Below are positions 8,163 to 15,239 of a DNA stretch of 16,312 nt, piece after piece (within the stretch, counting starts at the first letter, position 1; each line of letters begins with the position of its first letter). Origin of the DNA: an uncultured Paenibacillus sp. (GTDB taxonomy: Bacteria > Bacillota > Bacilli > Paenibacillales > Paenibacillaceae); the NCBI GenBank assembly GCA_937895345.1, contig CALAWP010000053.1:1-16312 (forward strand). The letters are read 5' to 3'. Both the position numbers and the translations under genes were made by a program. Below the pieces are notes generated by a model. That model was not told the origin of the DNA and did not search any database. It saw only the letters and a list, made by a program, of their open reading frames with translations.

Positions 8163-10973
8163 GTGAAGAACGATATGTTGGCGACAATCGGACTGGAGGG
8201 CGAGTGGGGGCTGCGGCTCGACCCGGACAAACGAGAAACGGAAATGCCTTACGACGATGCGATGGAGCTTCCCGGCACGACGTCGCACGCCCGCAAGGGA
8301 ACGAAAAATACGGCGGCGCTGGCGGGATCGCTGACGGACGAATATGCGTTCGAAGGTTATGCCTGGTTTTCCCGCGAGGTCGACATCCCCGAGACGCTGG
8401 CGGGATTAACGGCCATGCTCTATTTGGAAAGAACCCGGATTACGACCGTGTGGGTCGACGGTCGGCAGATCGGCTCCCGCAACAGTCTTTGTACGCCTCA
8501 TGTGTACGATCTCGGCCGGCTGACGGCGGGGAGGCGCCGAATTACGATCCGCGTCGACAATACCGGCTATCCGACCAAAGGCGGCCATATGACCTCGGCC
8601 GATACGCAGACGAACTGGAATGGCATCACGGGAAGGATCGAGCTGCAATTTTACGGAGACACGCATCTAAGCGACGTTCAGCTGTACCCCGATGCAATGA
8701 GCCGGACGCTGACGATCCGCGCGAAGGTGATCGGGAAGCCGCAAGGAACGCTGGCGATATCGGCGGCGTCGGAAGGACCGGAGGCGGACCGGCATCAAGC
8801 CGAGCCGATGGCCGTTGCGGTGTCGGAAGCCGAGATCGCGGTCCGTTACGAGCTGGGGGAAGACGCGCGGCTGTGGAGCGATGCCGACCCGAACCTGTAC
8901 AAGGTGACGCTGACCTTGACCGGCGAAGACGGCCGTCTGCTGGACGAGCATCGCGTCGTAACCGGCTTGCGCGATTTCCGAGCGGTCGGCGACAAATTCG
9001 CCGTCAACGGCGCTAAGACGTTTTTGCGCGGCAAGCATGACGGCCTCCTTTTCCCGTTGACCGGTTATGCGCCGACCACGCTCGACGAGTGGCTGCGCGT
9101 GCTGCGCATCGCGAAATCGTACGGCATCAATCATTACCGCTTTCATACGTGCTGCCCGCCGGCGGCGGCTTTCGAGGCGGCGGACCGGCTGGGCATATAC
9201 ATGGAGCCGGAGCTGCCGTTCTGGGGCACCGTGACGGACGAGAACGACGCCAATCACAAGGAGGAAGAGCAAAACTATTTAATCGAAGAGGGCTTCTCCA
9301 TGCTGCGGACGTTCGGCAATCATCCGTCGTTCGTCATGATGTCGCTCGGCAACGAGCTGTGGGGCAGCAAGCGGCGTCTTTCGGAAATATTGCAGGCGTA
9401 CAAGGCGCACGACAACCGCCGGCTTTATACGCAGGGCTCCAACAATTTTCAATTTGTTCCGGTCATTTTGGAAGAGGACGACTTTTATTGCGGGGTCCGG
9501 TTTTCGAAAGACCGGCTGTTCAGGGGCTCCTATGCGATGTGCGACGCGCCGCTCGGCCATGTGCAGACGGACCCGCCCGGCACGATGAAGGATTACGACG
9601 AGCAGATTGTTCCGACACGGGCCCGTTCCGCAGAAGCGGGGACGGAGGGCGGAGAGCTGCAAATTCAATACGGGACGGAAGCGGTGACGGTGAAGGCGGA
9701 AGCCGCGGACGAGCTTGTGCCCGCCATACCGGTCGTATCCCACGAGATCGGGCAATACGCCATGTATCCGAATTACCGGGAAATCGACAAATATACCGGT
9801 CCGCTGAAAGCGCGCAATTTCGAAATTTTCCGCGAACGGCTGGAAGCGAAGGGCATGGGACATTTGGCCGGCAACTTTTTTGAAAGCTCCGGAAAGCTGG
9901 CCGTCGCCTGCTACAAGGAAGAATTGGAGGCGGCCTTCCGTTCCCGGCGGCTTGCGGGCTTTCAGCTACTCGATTTGCAGGATTTCAGCGGTCAGGGAAC
10001 CGCATTGGTCGGCATTTTGGATGCCTTCATGGATGCCAAAGGGCTGATCGAGCCGGAGGAATGGCGCAGCTTCTGCTCGGACGCCGTGCTGTTGGCCCGG
10101 TTTGAAACGTACAACTGGGTGTCGGAGGAACGTTTCCGTGCCCGGGTGGAGCTGGCCTGGTTCAAGCCGGAGCCGCTGCGCCGGGTAACGGTGCATTGGG
10201 AGCTGACGGACGGGACGGACGTTCTGGCCGGCGGACGGCTGAACGCGGAAGCGGGCGATGCGGACCATTACATCGATGTCGGAGAGCTCGAGGCGGTATT
10301 GCCGTATGCGGACAAGATGACAAAAGCGTCGCTTCAGCTGCGCATTCCGGACACGGATGTCAGGAAAACGTACGATTTATGGATATATCCAAGCGATACC
10401 GTTGTGGATCCGGAGGGCGTCCATCTGTTCGAGGAGCTGTCGGAGGAAGCCGTCTCTCTGCTCGAGCTAGGCGCAAACGTCGTGCTGCTGCCCAAGCCGG
10501 ACCGGCTTTCGAACGCTATTGAAGGCACGTATTGCACCGATTTCTGGAATTATCCGATGTTCCGCTCGATATCCGAAAGCATGAACAAGCCCGTTCCCGT
10601 CGGTACCTTGGGCTTGCTGATCGACCATGAGCACCCGGTATTCGCCGATTTTCCATGCGAACCGCATTCGACTTATCCGTGGTGGAATATCGTGTCCCGT
10701 TCGCGCTCGCTTATACTGGACGACATGCCGCCGACGCTCGGCCCAATCGTGCAAACGATCGACAATGTCGAACGGAATCACAAGCTCGGGCTTATGTTCG
10801 AATGCCGCGTTCTGAACGGAAGTTTGCTCGTCTGCTCGCTGGACGCCGGCAGCGCGGCGGATACGCCGGAAGGAAAGCAGCTGCTGTCGAGCATCATTCG
10901 TTATGCCAAATCCGGTTCCATGAAGCCGCAAACCCGGATCGAGTTGGCCGATTTGCGCAAGCTGCTAATTTAA
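8163..10973 (+). CDS. Glycoside hydrolase family 2 protein, beta-galactosidase-like; substrate unknown
   Basis: This 936-residue enzyme has the GH2 layout: an N-terminal jelly-roll sugar-binding domain (about 10-165, with YAWFSREVDIPE and NWNGITGRIEL), a beta-sandwich (about 167-272), and a TIM barrel from about 275 (FLRGKHDG, YGINHYRFHT, GIYMEPELPFWG). The probable acid/base is Glu398 in SLGNELWG and the nucleophile Glu528 in VSHEIGQY. After FQLLDLQDFSGQGTALVGIL (600-619) come a beta-rich part and a C-terminal domain (about 750-920) resembling the class I amidotransferase-like modules of some beta-galactosidases (inference). With no signal peptide it should act in the cytoplasm on imported oligosaccharide. 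It follows the regulator by 15 bases. The start is GTG at 8163 after AGAGGGG with tight spacing; ATG at 8175 is the alternative. It is not a LacZ homologue in detail, and the cleaved linkage cannot be stated. Confidence 0.9.
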   Translation: MKNDMLATIGLEGEWGLRLDPDKRETEMPYDDAMELPGTTSHARKGTKNTAALAGSLTDEYAFEGYAWFSREVDIPETLAGLTAMLYLERTRITTVWVDGRQIGSRNSLCTPHVYDLGRLTAGRRRITIRVDNTGYPTKGGHMTSADTQTNWNGITGRIELQFYGDTHLSDVQLYPDAMSRTLTIRAKVIGKPQGTLAISAASEGPEADRHQAEPMAVAVSEAEIAVRYELGEDARLWSDADPNLYKVTLTLTGEDGRLLDEHRVVTGLRDFRAVGDKFAVNGAKTFLRGKHDGLLFPLTGYAPTTLDEWLRVLRIAKSYGINHYRFHTCCPPAAAFEAADRLGIYMEPELPFWGTVTDENDANHKEEEQNYLIEEGFSMLRTFGNHPSFVMMSLGNELWGSKRRLSEILQAYKAHDNRRLYTQGSNNFQFVPVILEEDDFYCGVRFSKDRLFRGSYAMCDAPLGHVQTDPPGTMKDYDEQIVPTRARSAEAGTEGGELQIQYGTEAVTVKAEAADELVPAIPVVSHEIGQYAMYPNYREIDKYTGPLKARNFEIFRERLEAKGMGHLAGNFFESSGKLAVACYKEELEAAFRSRRLAGFQLLDLQDFSGQGTALVGILDAFMDAKGLIEPEEWRSFCSDAVLLARFETYNWVSEERFRARVELAWFKPEPLRRVTVHWELTDGTDVLAGGRLNAEAGDADHYIDVGELEAVLPYADKMTKASLQLRIPDTDVRKTYDLWIYPSDTVVDPEGVHLFEELSEEAVSLLELGANVVLLPKPDRLSNAIEGTYCTDFWNYPMFRSISESMNKPVPVGTLGLLIDHEHPVFADFPCEPHSTYPWWNIVSRSRSLILDDMPPTLGPIVQTIDNVERNHKLGLMFECRVLNGSLLVCSLDAGSAADTPEGKQLLSSIIRYAKSGSMKPQTRIELADLRKLLI

Positions 10974-11017
10974 ACGTCGCCATCTGCCGCTTTTCGCTTC
11001 GAAAAATGATCTTTTCG

Positions 11018-11048
11018 TTGACACTTACGTAACGTAAGATTGTATAGT
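11018..11048 (+). promoter_or_regulatory. MerR-type promoter with 19-base spacer and dyad operator
   Basis: A perfect -35 TTGACA (11018-11023) and a -10 TATAGT (11043-11048) are 19 bases apart, two more than ideal. The spacer contains the dyad CTTACGTAACGTAAG (11024-11038), with 7-base arms CTTACGT and ACGTAAG around one base. A long spacer filled by a dyad is the classic target that MerR proteins untwist to activate, and the next gene encodes a MerR protein, so autoregulation is likely. Confidence 0.92.
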
Positions 11049-11072
11049 AGCGGCGGAAGGGGCTGATATTCG

Positions 11073-11897
11073 ATGAAAATGAAAGAGGTTTGCAAGCGTA
11101 CCGGCTTGACGGAGCGGACGATCCGCTATTATGTGGAGGAGGGCTTGATCGAGCCTCATACGACGGTGTCGGGCGGCCGGGAGTACCGGGATTATTCGGA
11201 GAAGGACGTGCAAGATTTGCATGCGATCGCGGGCTTGCGGAAGCTGTTTTTTACGATCGACGAAATTAAGGATATGCGCCGCGAGCCGGAGAAGATCGGC
11301 GAGGTGCTGGCCGCTTACAAGCTTAAGCTGGCGAGCGACGCCAAGGCGAAGGCGGCGATCGTGGCGGCTCTGGACGAGATCGACATCCGCGAGCTTCGCG
11401 ACGCCGGCATGGTCGCCGACAGGCTGAAGAGGCTGGCCGACGGGCTGCCGCTGCCCCAGAGGGATATCCATCCCAACTTCGGACGGTTTGAGAGCGGCAC
11501 GAAAGCGGACAGGGAGCGGGAGTACGAGCGGTTCGCGGAACGGCAGGCGAGACAATACCGTCTGGGGAAAATATATATCGTGACGATTGCTTCGCTGAAT
11601 ATAGCGATGGAGCTGCTGGGCAGCGTCGTTCAGTTCGATCTGTTTTCCCTTATCATTCAGACGGCATTATCCATCGCCCTGCTGGCGGGCGTATCTTGGG
11701 TGCGGTATTTGTTTGCCGTGGGGGCCGCCTTGTCCGTCTTGTTGAACGCCGCGCTGCTGTTCAATTATGCGGCCGACATTCCGGCGGCCTGGACCGTCGT
11801 TACGATCGGACATATGATCTATTCCGCCGCCGCCTGCGTGCTGCTGTTCAAAAGCGAGGCGATCGGCGAATTTATGTACAAGCAAAGGAACGGCTAA
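11073..11897 (+). CDS. MerR-family regulator with C-terminal membrane domain
   Basis: The 274-residue protein starts with a standard MerR winged helix (residues 2-70: MKEVCKRTGLTERTIRYYVE, then GGREYRDYSEKDV and LRKLFFTIDEI). A long helical region (about 71-125) probably forms the dimer coiled coil. It carries none of the usual soluble effector domains. Residues 164-259 instead form about four hydrophobic helices (near 166-185, 189-206, 208-231, 238-258), ending in a short basic tail. It therefore looks like a one-component regulator that binds DNA while held in the membrane, perhaps sensing membrane state or a lipophilic compound (inference). ATG at 11073 follows GGAAGGGG by ten bases. Its promoter carries the dyad described at 11018-11048. 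The cyclase gene starts 81 bases after its stop, with no terminator between, so both may share a transcript. Confidence 0.9.
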   Translation: MKMKEVCKRTGLTERTIRYYVEEGLIEPHTTVSGGREYRDYSEKDVQDLHAIAGLRKLFFTIDEIKDMRREPEKIGEVLAAYKLKLASDAKAKAAIVAALDEIDIRELRDAGMVADRLKRLADGLPLPQRDIHPNFGRFESGTKADREREYERFAERQARQYRLGKIYIVTIASLNIAMELLGSVVQFDLFSLIIQTALSIALLAGVSWVRYLFAVGAALSVLLNAALLFNYAADIPAAWTVVTIGHMIYSAAACVLLFKSEAIGEFMYKQRNG

Positions 11898-11900
11898 AGG

Positions 11901-11919
11901 AGTTTCAAAAAAGTTTCAA
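11901..11919 (+). repeat. Direct repeat AGTTTCAA with 11-base period upstream of the cyclase gene
   Basis: AGTTTCAA occurs at 11901-11908 and 11912-11919, which is hexamer TTTCAA-N5-TTTCAA. A TATACT at 11930-11935 follows, with no normal -35 at 16-18 bases. Paired hexamers at 11-base period are typical of sites for OmpR-type response regulators, which can replace a -35. This is inference from geometry only. Confidence 0.35.
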
Positions 11920-11978
11920 TTCGCTTCTGTATACTAGATACGTTAGTCGGAAGTTTGCAGAAGCGAGGTTAGACAGCT

Positions 11979-13025
11979 ATGGATGTATCGGATATTGGTT
12001 ATGCGGCGGCGGGAGGCATAGCGGCGGTGGCGGGCTGGCTGATGTTCAGCAGCTATATGTCCAATCGGTTGAAACGGCTGGCGGCGGAGTCGGAACGCCG
12101 GGAGCAATGGTACCGGTCGTTGTACGACAATCATCGGGACGGCATCATTATGTTTGACGGGACGCTGACCATTGCCGGCTGCAACGATGCGGCCTCGGTC
12201 ATTACCGGATTGAACGGCAAAGCGTTGTACAAGCGGCCGATGGAAAAGCTGGCGGAGATGTTTCCCGAAGAGCGCCGGGAGAACATGTGCAAGCAGCTGC
12301 AATATACGTTGCTCAGCGGCAGCGGCAGCTTCGAAGGGGTCATCGTCCACCCGAAGGGATATCGGGCCCATATCGAATTTACTGTCGTTTCGATCAAGAA
12401 CGACGGCGAGCAAATCGGCTGCTACATGCTGCTTAAAGATATAACGGAAACGAAGCGGGAGCTGGAACGCGCCAAAGAGCTGGCCTGCAAGGACGAGCTG
12501 ACGGGGCTGCCCATCCGGCGCAAGCTGCACGAGTGGCTGGAAGACCGGGTGAACCGCCAGGAGCCTGAGATGGAGCGCTTTGCGGTTATGATGCTCGACA
12601 TCGACCAGTTCAAAGGGATAAACGATACGTACGGGCATGATTGCGGAGACCGGTTCCTCCGGGAAATCAGCGAACGCATCCGCAAGGCGGCCGAGCACCG
12701 CCGGGCGGCGCTGGCGCGTTACGGGGGCGATGAGTTTGTGCTCGTATTGGACGGGGAGGAAGCCGCCGGAGCGGCGGCGGAGACGGCGCAGCAGATCGTC
12801 AGCGCGCTCCAATTTCCGCTCAGTCTCGGCGACCGGAAAATTCAGGCCGAGGCGAGTATCGGCATCGCCTATTATCCGGATCACGGGCATGACGCCGCGG
12901 AGCTGCTTCGCAATGCCGACTCCGCCATGTATGAAGTGAAACGAAACGGCAAAAACGGTTACGGCGTCTATAAGCCGGAACCGGAACGAACGGAGGAAGC
13001 CGGTGCCGCTTCTCGCCTCAGGTGA
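11979..13025 (+). CDS. Membrane-anchored PAS-GGDEF diguanylate cyclase
   Basis: The 348-residue protein makes the second messenger cyclic di-GMP. It has one N-terminal membrane helix (about 7-26), a short helical linker, a PAS sensor domain (about 44-157, closing with the GCYMLLKDITETKRELE linker) and a GGDEF domain (about 168-332). The active-site motif is intact as GGDEF at 249-253 (RYGGDEF), with metal- and substrate-binding MLDIDQFKGINDTYGHDCGD at 205-224. The product-inhibition site RxxD expected at 240-243 reads HRRA, so feedback inhibition by cyclic di-GMP is probably absent. No EAL or HD-GYP domain is present. ATG at 11979 follows GAGG (11965-11968) by ten bases. It sits behind the membrane MerR gene and ends within an intrinsic terminator. 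Confidence 0.94.
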   Translation: MDVSDIGYAAAGGIAAVAGWLMFSSYMSNRLKRLAAESERREQWYRSLYDNHRDGIIMFDGTLTIAGCNDAASVITGLNGKALYKRPMEKLAEMFPEERRENMCKQLQYTLLSGSGSFEGVIVHPKGYRAHIEFTVVSIKNDGEQIGCYMLLKDITETKRELERAKELACKDELTGLPIRRKLHEWLEDRVNRQEPEMERFAVMMLDIDQFKGINDTYGHDCGDRFLREISERIRKAAEHRRAALARYGGDEFVLVLDGEEAAGAAAETAQQIVSALQFPLSLGDRKIQAEASIGIAYYPDHGHDAAELLRNADSAMYEVKRNGKNGYGVYKPEPERTEEAGAASRLR

Positions 13026-13044
13026 GGGCCGGCCGGCTTTTTTT
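12997..13044 (+). terminator. Intrinsic terminator overlapping the end of the cyclase gene
   Basis: AAGCCGG (12997-13003) pairs with CCGGCTT (13033-13039). An inner hairpin, CCTC with GAGG (13016-13027), closes the loop. Seven T residues run from 13038 to 13044. The 5' arm is inside the last codons of the cyclase gene. Confidence 0.7.
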
Positions 13045-13067
13045 GCTCCGATTCGGCGCCGGCCGGC
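13028..13067 (+). repeat. Pair of GCCGGCCGGC palindromes
   Basis: The 10-base palindrome GCCGGCCGGC occurs at 13028-13037 and 13058-13067, separated by 20 bases that include the terminator T tract. The copies can pair with each other or fold alone, possibly adding a second stop to readthrough toward hflK. Chance in GC-rich DNA is possible. Confidence 0.5.
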
Positions 13068-13084
13068 GTGTTATTTCATATTTC

Positions 13085-13101
13085 CTTAAACGAAGCTTAA
13101 A
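13085..13101 (+). repeat. Direct repeat CTTAAA with 11-base period upstream of hflK
   Basis: CTTAAA occurs at 13085-13090 and 13096-13101, separated by five bases, in the 143-base gap before hflK. The geometry matches paired half-sites of OmpR/PhoP-type regulators and the arrangement at 11901-11919. No clear sigma-A promoter was recognised in this gap, so the hflKC transcription start is not located. Confidence 0.3.
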
Positions 13102-13168
13102 AAAATGTGACCAATTGATGAATGGCGCGTATTACAGGTATGACATAAACAGCAGCTCGAGGGGAGAG

Positions 13169-14269
13169 ATGGTTTTGAATTTTATGGGACAAGAGCCTAA
13201 CGGGCCGAACAGCCAAGCCGGCGTTGCGAACCGCAAGCCGCCGGAGCTCAAGCCTGGAACGGTCAAGAAGTTTGTGATCGGCATTGCCGCCGCGATCGTG
13301 TTGATTTACTTGGCGTCGACATCGTTTTATACGGTGCAGGAACAGGAGCGCGCCGCCGTATTGACATTCGGAAAGTATACGCATGAAACGGGTTCCGGCC
13401 TTCATTTCAAGTGGCCGTACCCGATACAGGAAGTGAAAATCGTGCCGGCGGAGCTGACGCAGTACATTACGATCGGTTATCGCGAGCAGGGCGGTCAGAC
13501 CATTCCGATTGAGGACGAAGCGATGATGATTACAGGAGACGAAAACATTGTTTCGGCCGACGCCGTCGTCACCTGGAAGATCAGCAATATCCGCAATTAT
13601 TTGCATAATATCAGCGATCCGGAGCATTTCCTCCGCAACGCCACCAGCGCGTCCATCCGCTCCGTTATCGGCTCCCAGAAGCTGGACTACGCCATTACGG
13701 ACGGGAAGACGGCCATACAGGACATGGTCCGCGAGCGGCTGTTGGAGCTGATGAACAAATATGAGACGGGCATTCAAATTATCGACTTGAAGTTCCAGGA
13801 TATCGAGCCGCCGGGCGGCGAAGTGGAAGAAGCGTTCCGCGCCGTTACGAACGCCCGCGAGGAAAAAAATACGAAGATCAACAACGCGGCCAAATACGAG
13901 AACGACCGCATTCCGAAGGCGCGCGGCGAAGCGCAGGCGCTTATCGAAAATGCGGAAGCCGAGAAAAAATCGCGCATATTGAACGCGGAAGGCGACGTCG
14001 CCAAGTTTAACGCGATCTACTCCGAATACGCGAAAAATCCGAACGTAACGCAAAGCCGTCTCATCTTGGAGACGCTGGAAAAAATATTGCCGGACGCGCA
14101 AATTTTCATTACGAATTCGGGCAGCGACACCGTCAACTATTTGCCTCTGAACGAGCTGCTTCGGGACAGAGGCGCAACGGGCTCGGCCGGCGCGCCCGCG
14201 CGCACGGAAGCCGCTCCTCAACAGGATGCGGCGCAGCAGCAGGCATCGCAAGGGGGTAACGGACAATGA
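13169..14269 (+). CDS. hflK: HflK, SPFH-family modulator of the FtsH protease
   Basis: The 366-residue protein has a short polar N-terminus, one membrane helix (about 34-53) and an SPFH/prohibitin domain (about 54-215). The latter opens with FYTVQEQERAAVLTFGKYTH and GSGLHFKWPYPIQEV and includes NIVSADAVVTWKI. A charged coiled coil (about 218-285) follows, then a conserved end (SRLILETLEKILPDAQIFI) and a Gln/Ala/Gly tail. HflK normally forms a ring with HflC around FtsH and limits its proteolysis of membrane proteins. ATG at 13169 is chosen for the AGGGG site at 13160-13164; upstream in-frame starts overlap the terminator. The hflC gene overlaps its stop by ATGA, and ftsH is not in the window. 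Assignment to HflK rather than a general SPFH protein rests on order, pairing and the full-length match. Confidence 0.93.
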   Translation: MVLNFMGQEPNGPNSQAGVANRKPPELKPGTVKKFVIGIAAAIVLIYLASTSFYTVQEQERAAVLTFGKYTHETGSGLHFKWPYPIQEVKIVPAELTQYITIGYREQGGQTIPIEDEAMMITGDENIVSADAVVTWKISNIRNYLHNISDPEHFLRNATSASIRSVIGSQKLDYAITDGKTAIQDMVRERLLELMNKYETGIQIIDLKFQDIEPPGGEVEEAFRAVTNAREEKNTKINNAAKYENDRIPKARGEAQALIENAEAEKKSRILNAEGDVAKFNAIYSEYAKNPNVTQSRLILETLEKILPDAQIFITNSGSDTVNYLPLNELLRDRGATGSAGAPARTEAAPQQDAAQQQASQGGNGQ

Positions 14270-15132
14270 AATACAAATTCGGTTTAGGCATCGCGGCGGT
14301 TGTCCTGCTGCTCATTATAGGCACCAGCTCGATGTTCATCGTCAAGGAAGGCGAATACAAGGTCGTGCTTCGGTTCGGGGAAGCGGTGCGGACGGTGACG
14401 GAGCCGGGCTTGAACTTCAAGGTTCCGTTTATTGAGAATACGACGACGCTTCCGAAATATCAGATGACTTTCGAAAGCAACCCGACGCAAATTTTGACCA
14501 AAGACAAAAAGCCGATCATCGTCGACAACTACACGATCTGGCGCATTACGAGCCCGGCAAAGTTTATTCAGAAGCTGCATACGGTCAGCGGCGGCGTGCA
14601 GCGGATCGACGAGGCGGTGTACAACTCCGTGCGCCGGAAGCTGTCGGAAGTCGATTACGACAATATCATCAGCGAAAATACGGCAAGGGGCAACATTAAC
14701 GACGATATTACGCAAGACGTGGCGATTGCCATGCAGCGCGACGACTACGGCATCGAAATTATCGACGTCCGCATCAAGCGCACCGACTTGCCGGAAAGCA
14801 ACAAGCAAAGCGTCTACAACCGGATGATATCGGACCGGCAGTCGATCGCCGCCCGTTATTTGTCCGAGGGGGACGAGGAGTCCCGCAAAATTACGTCCAA
14901 AGCGGACAGAACTGCTACGGAGCTGCTCGCCCAAGCGGAGGCCGACGCCAAAAAGATCGTAGCCGAAGGCGAGCAGGAAGCGGCCAAAATTTATAACGAA
15001 GCCTACGGCAAAGATCCGCAGTTTTATCAACTGTACCGCACGCTGGAAAGCTATGTCGTTACGCTGCGGAACGAACCCGTCATTATGATTCCGATCGAAT
15101 CTCCTTACGCGAAAATATTGTTGGGAGAATGA
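14266..15132 (+). CDS. hflC: HflC, SPFH-family partner of HflK
   Basis: The 288-residue protein has an N-terminal membrane helix (about 6-25) followed directly by the SPFH domain (FIVKEGEYKVVLRFGEAV, TEPGLNFKVPFIENTT). It then shows the signature HflC stretches IIVDNYTIWRI, GIEIIDVRIKRTDLPES and YNRMISDRQSIAARYLSEGDEE. A coiled coil (about 200-247) and an ending with SYVVTLRNEPVIMIPIESPYAKILLGE complete a normal-length HflC. It starts in an ATGA overlap with hflK behind an AGGGGG site inside that gene, so the two proteins should be made in fixed ratio for the hetero-oligomeric complex. No terminator follows immediately. Confidence 0.94.
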   Translation: MKYKFGLGIAAVVLLLIIGTSSMFIVKEGEYKVVLRFGEAVRTVTEPGLNFKVPFIENTTTLPKYQMTFESNPTQILTKDKKPIIVDNYTIWRITSPAKFIQKLHTVSGGVQRIDEAVYNSVRRKLSEVDYDNIISENTARGNINDDITQDVAIAMQRDDYGIEIIDVRIKRTDLPESNKQSVYNRMISDRQSIAARYLSEGDEESRKITSKADRTATELLAQAEADAKKIVAEGEQEAAKIYNEAYGKDPQFYQLYRTLESYVVTLRNEPVIMIPIESPYAKILLGE

Positions 15133-15174
15133 CGATAGACGCAGAAGTCCCGCCGTTCCTGTAAAATACGCAAG

Positions 15175-15186
15175 TAACTATAGTTA
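15175..15186 (+). promoter_or_regulatory. Perfect palindrome TAACTATAGTTA upstream of the ATP-grasp gene
   Basis: This 12-base perfect palindrome lies in the 107-base gap between hflC and the ATP-grasp gene, an AT-rich stretch that also holds TATAGT (15179-15184) and TATACA (15189-15194) as weak -10 candidates. No acceptable -35 was found. Operator function is a guess from symmetry and position. Confidence 0.3.
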
Positions 15187-15239
15187 TCTATACAATTCTT
15201 GCTCCCATCCTTCTCATAGAGTATAGAGAGGTGGGGCCA

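Noticed and set aside
13022..13168. 49-residue upstream extension of HflK
   Set aside because: It overlaps the cyclase stop codon and terminator T tract, and a normal site precedes ATG 13169.
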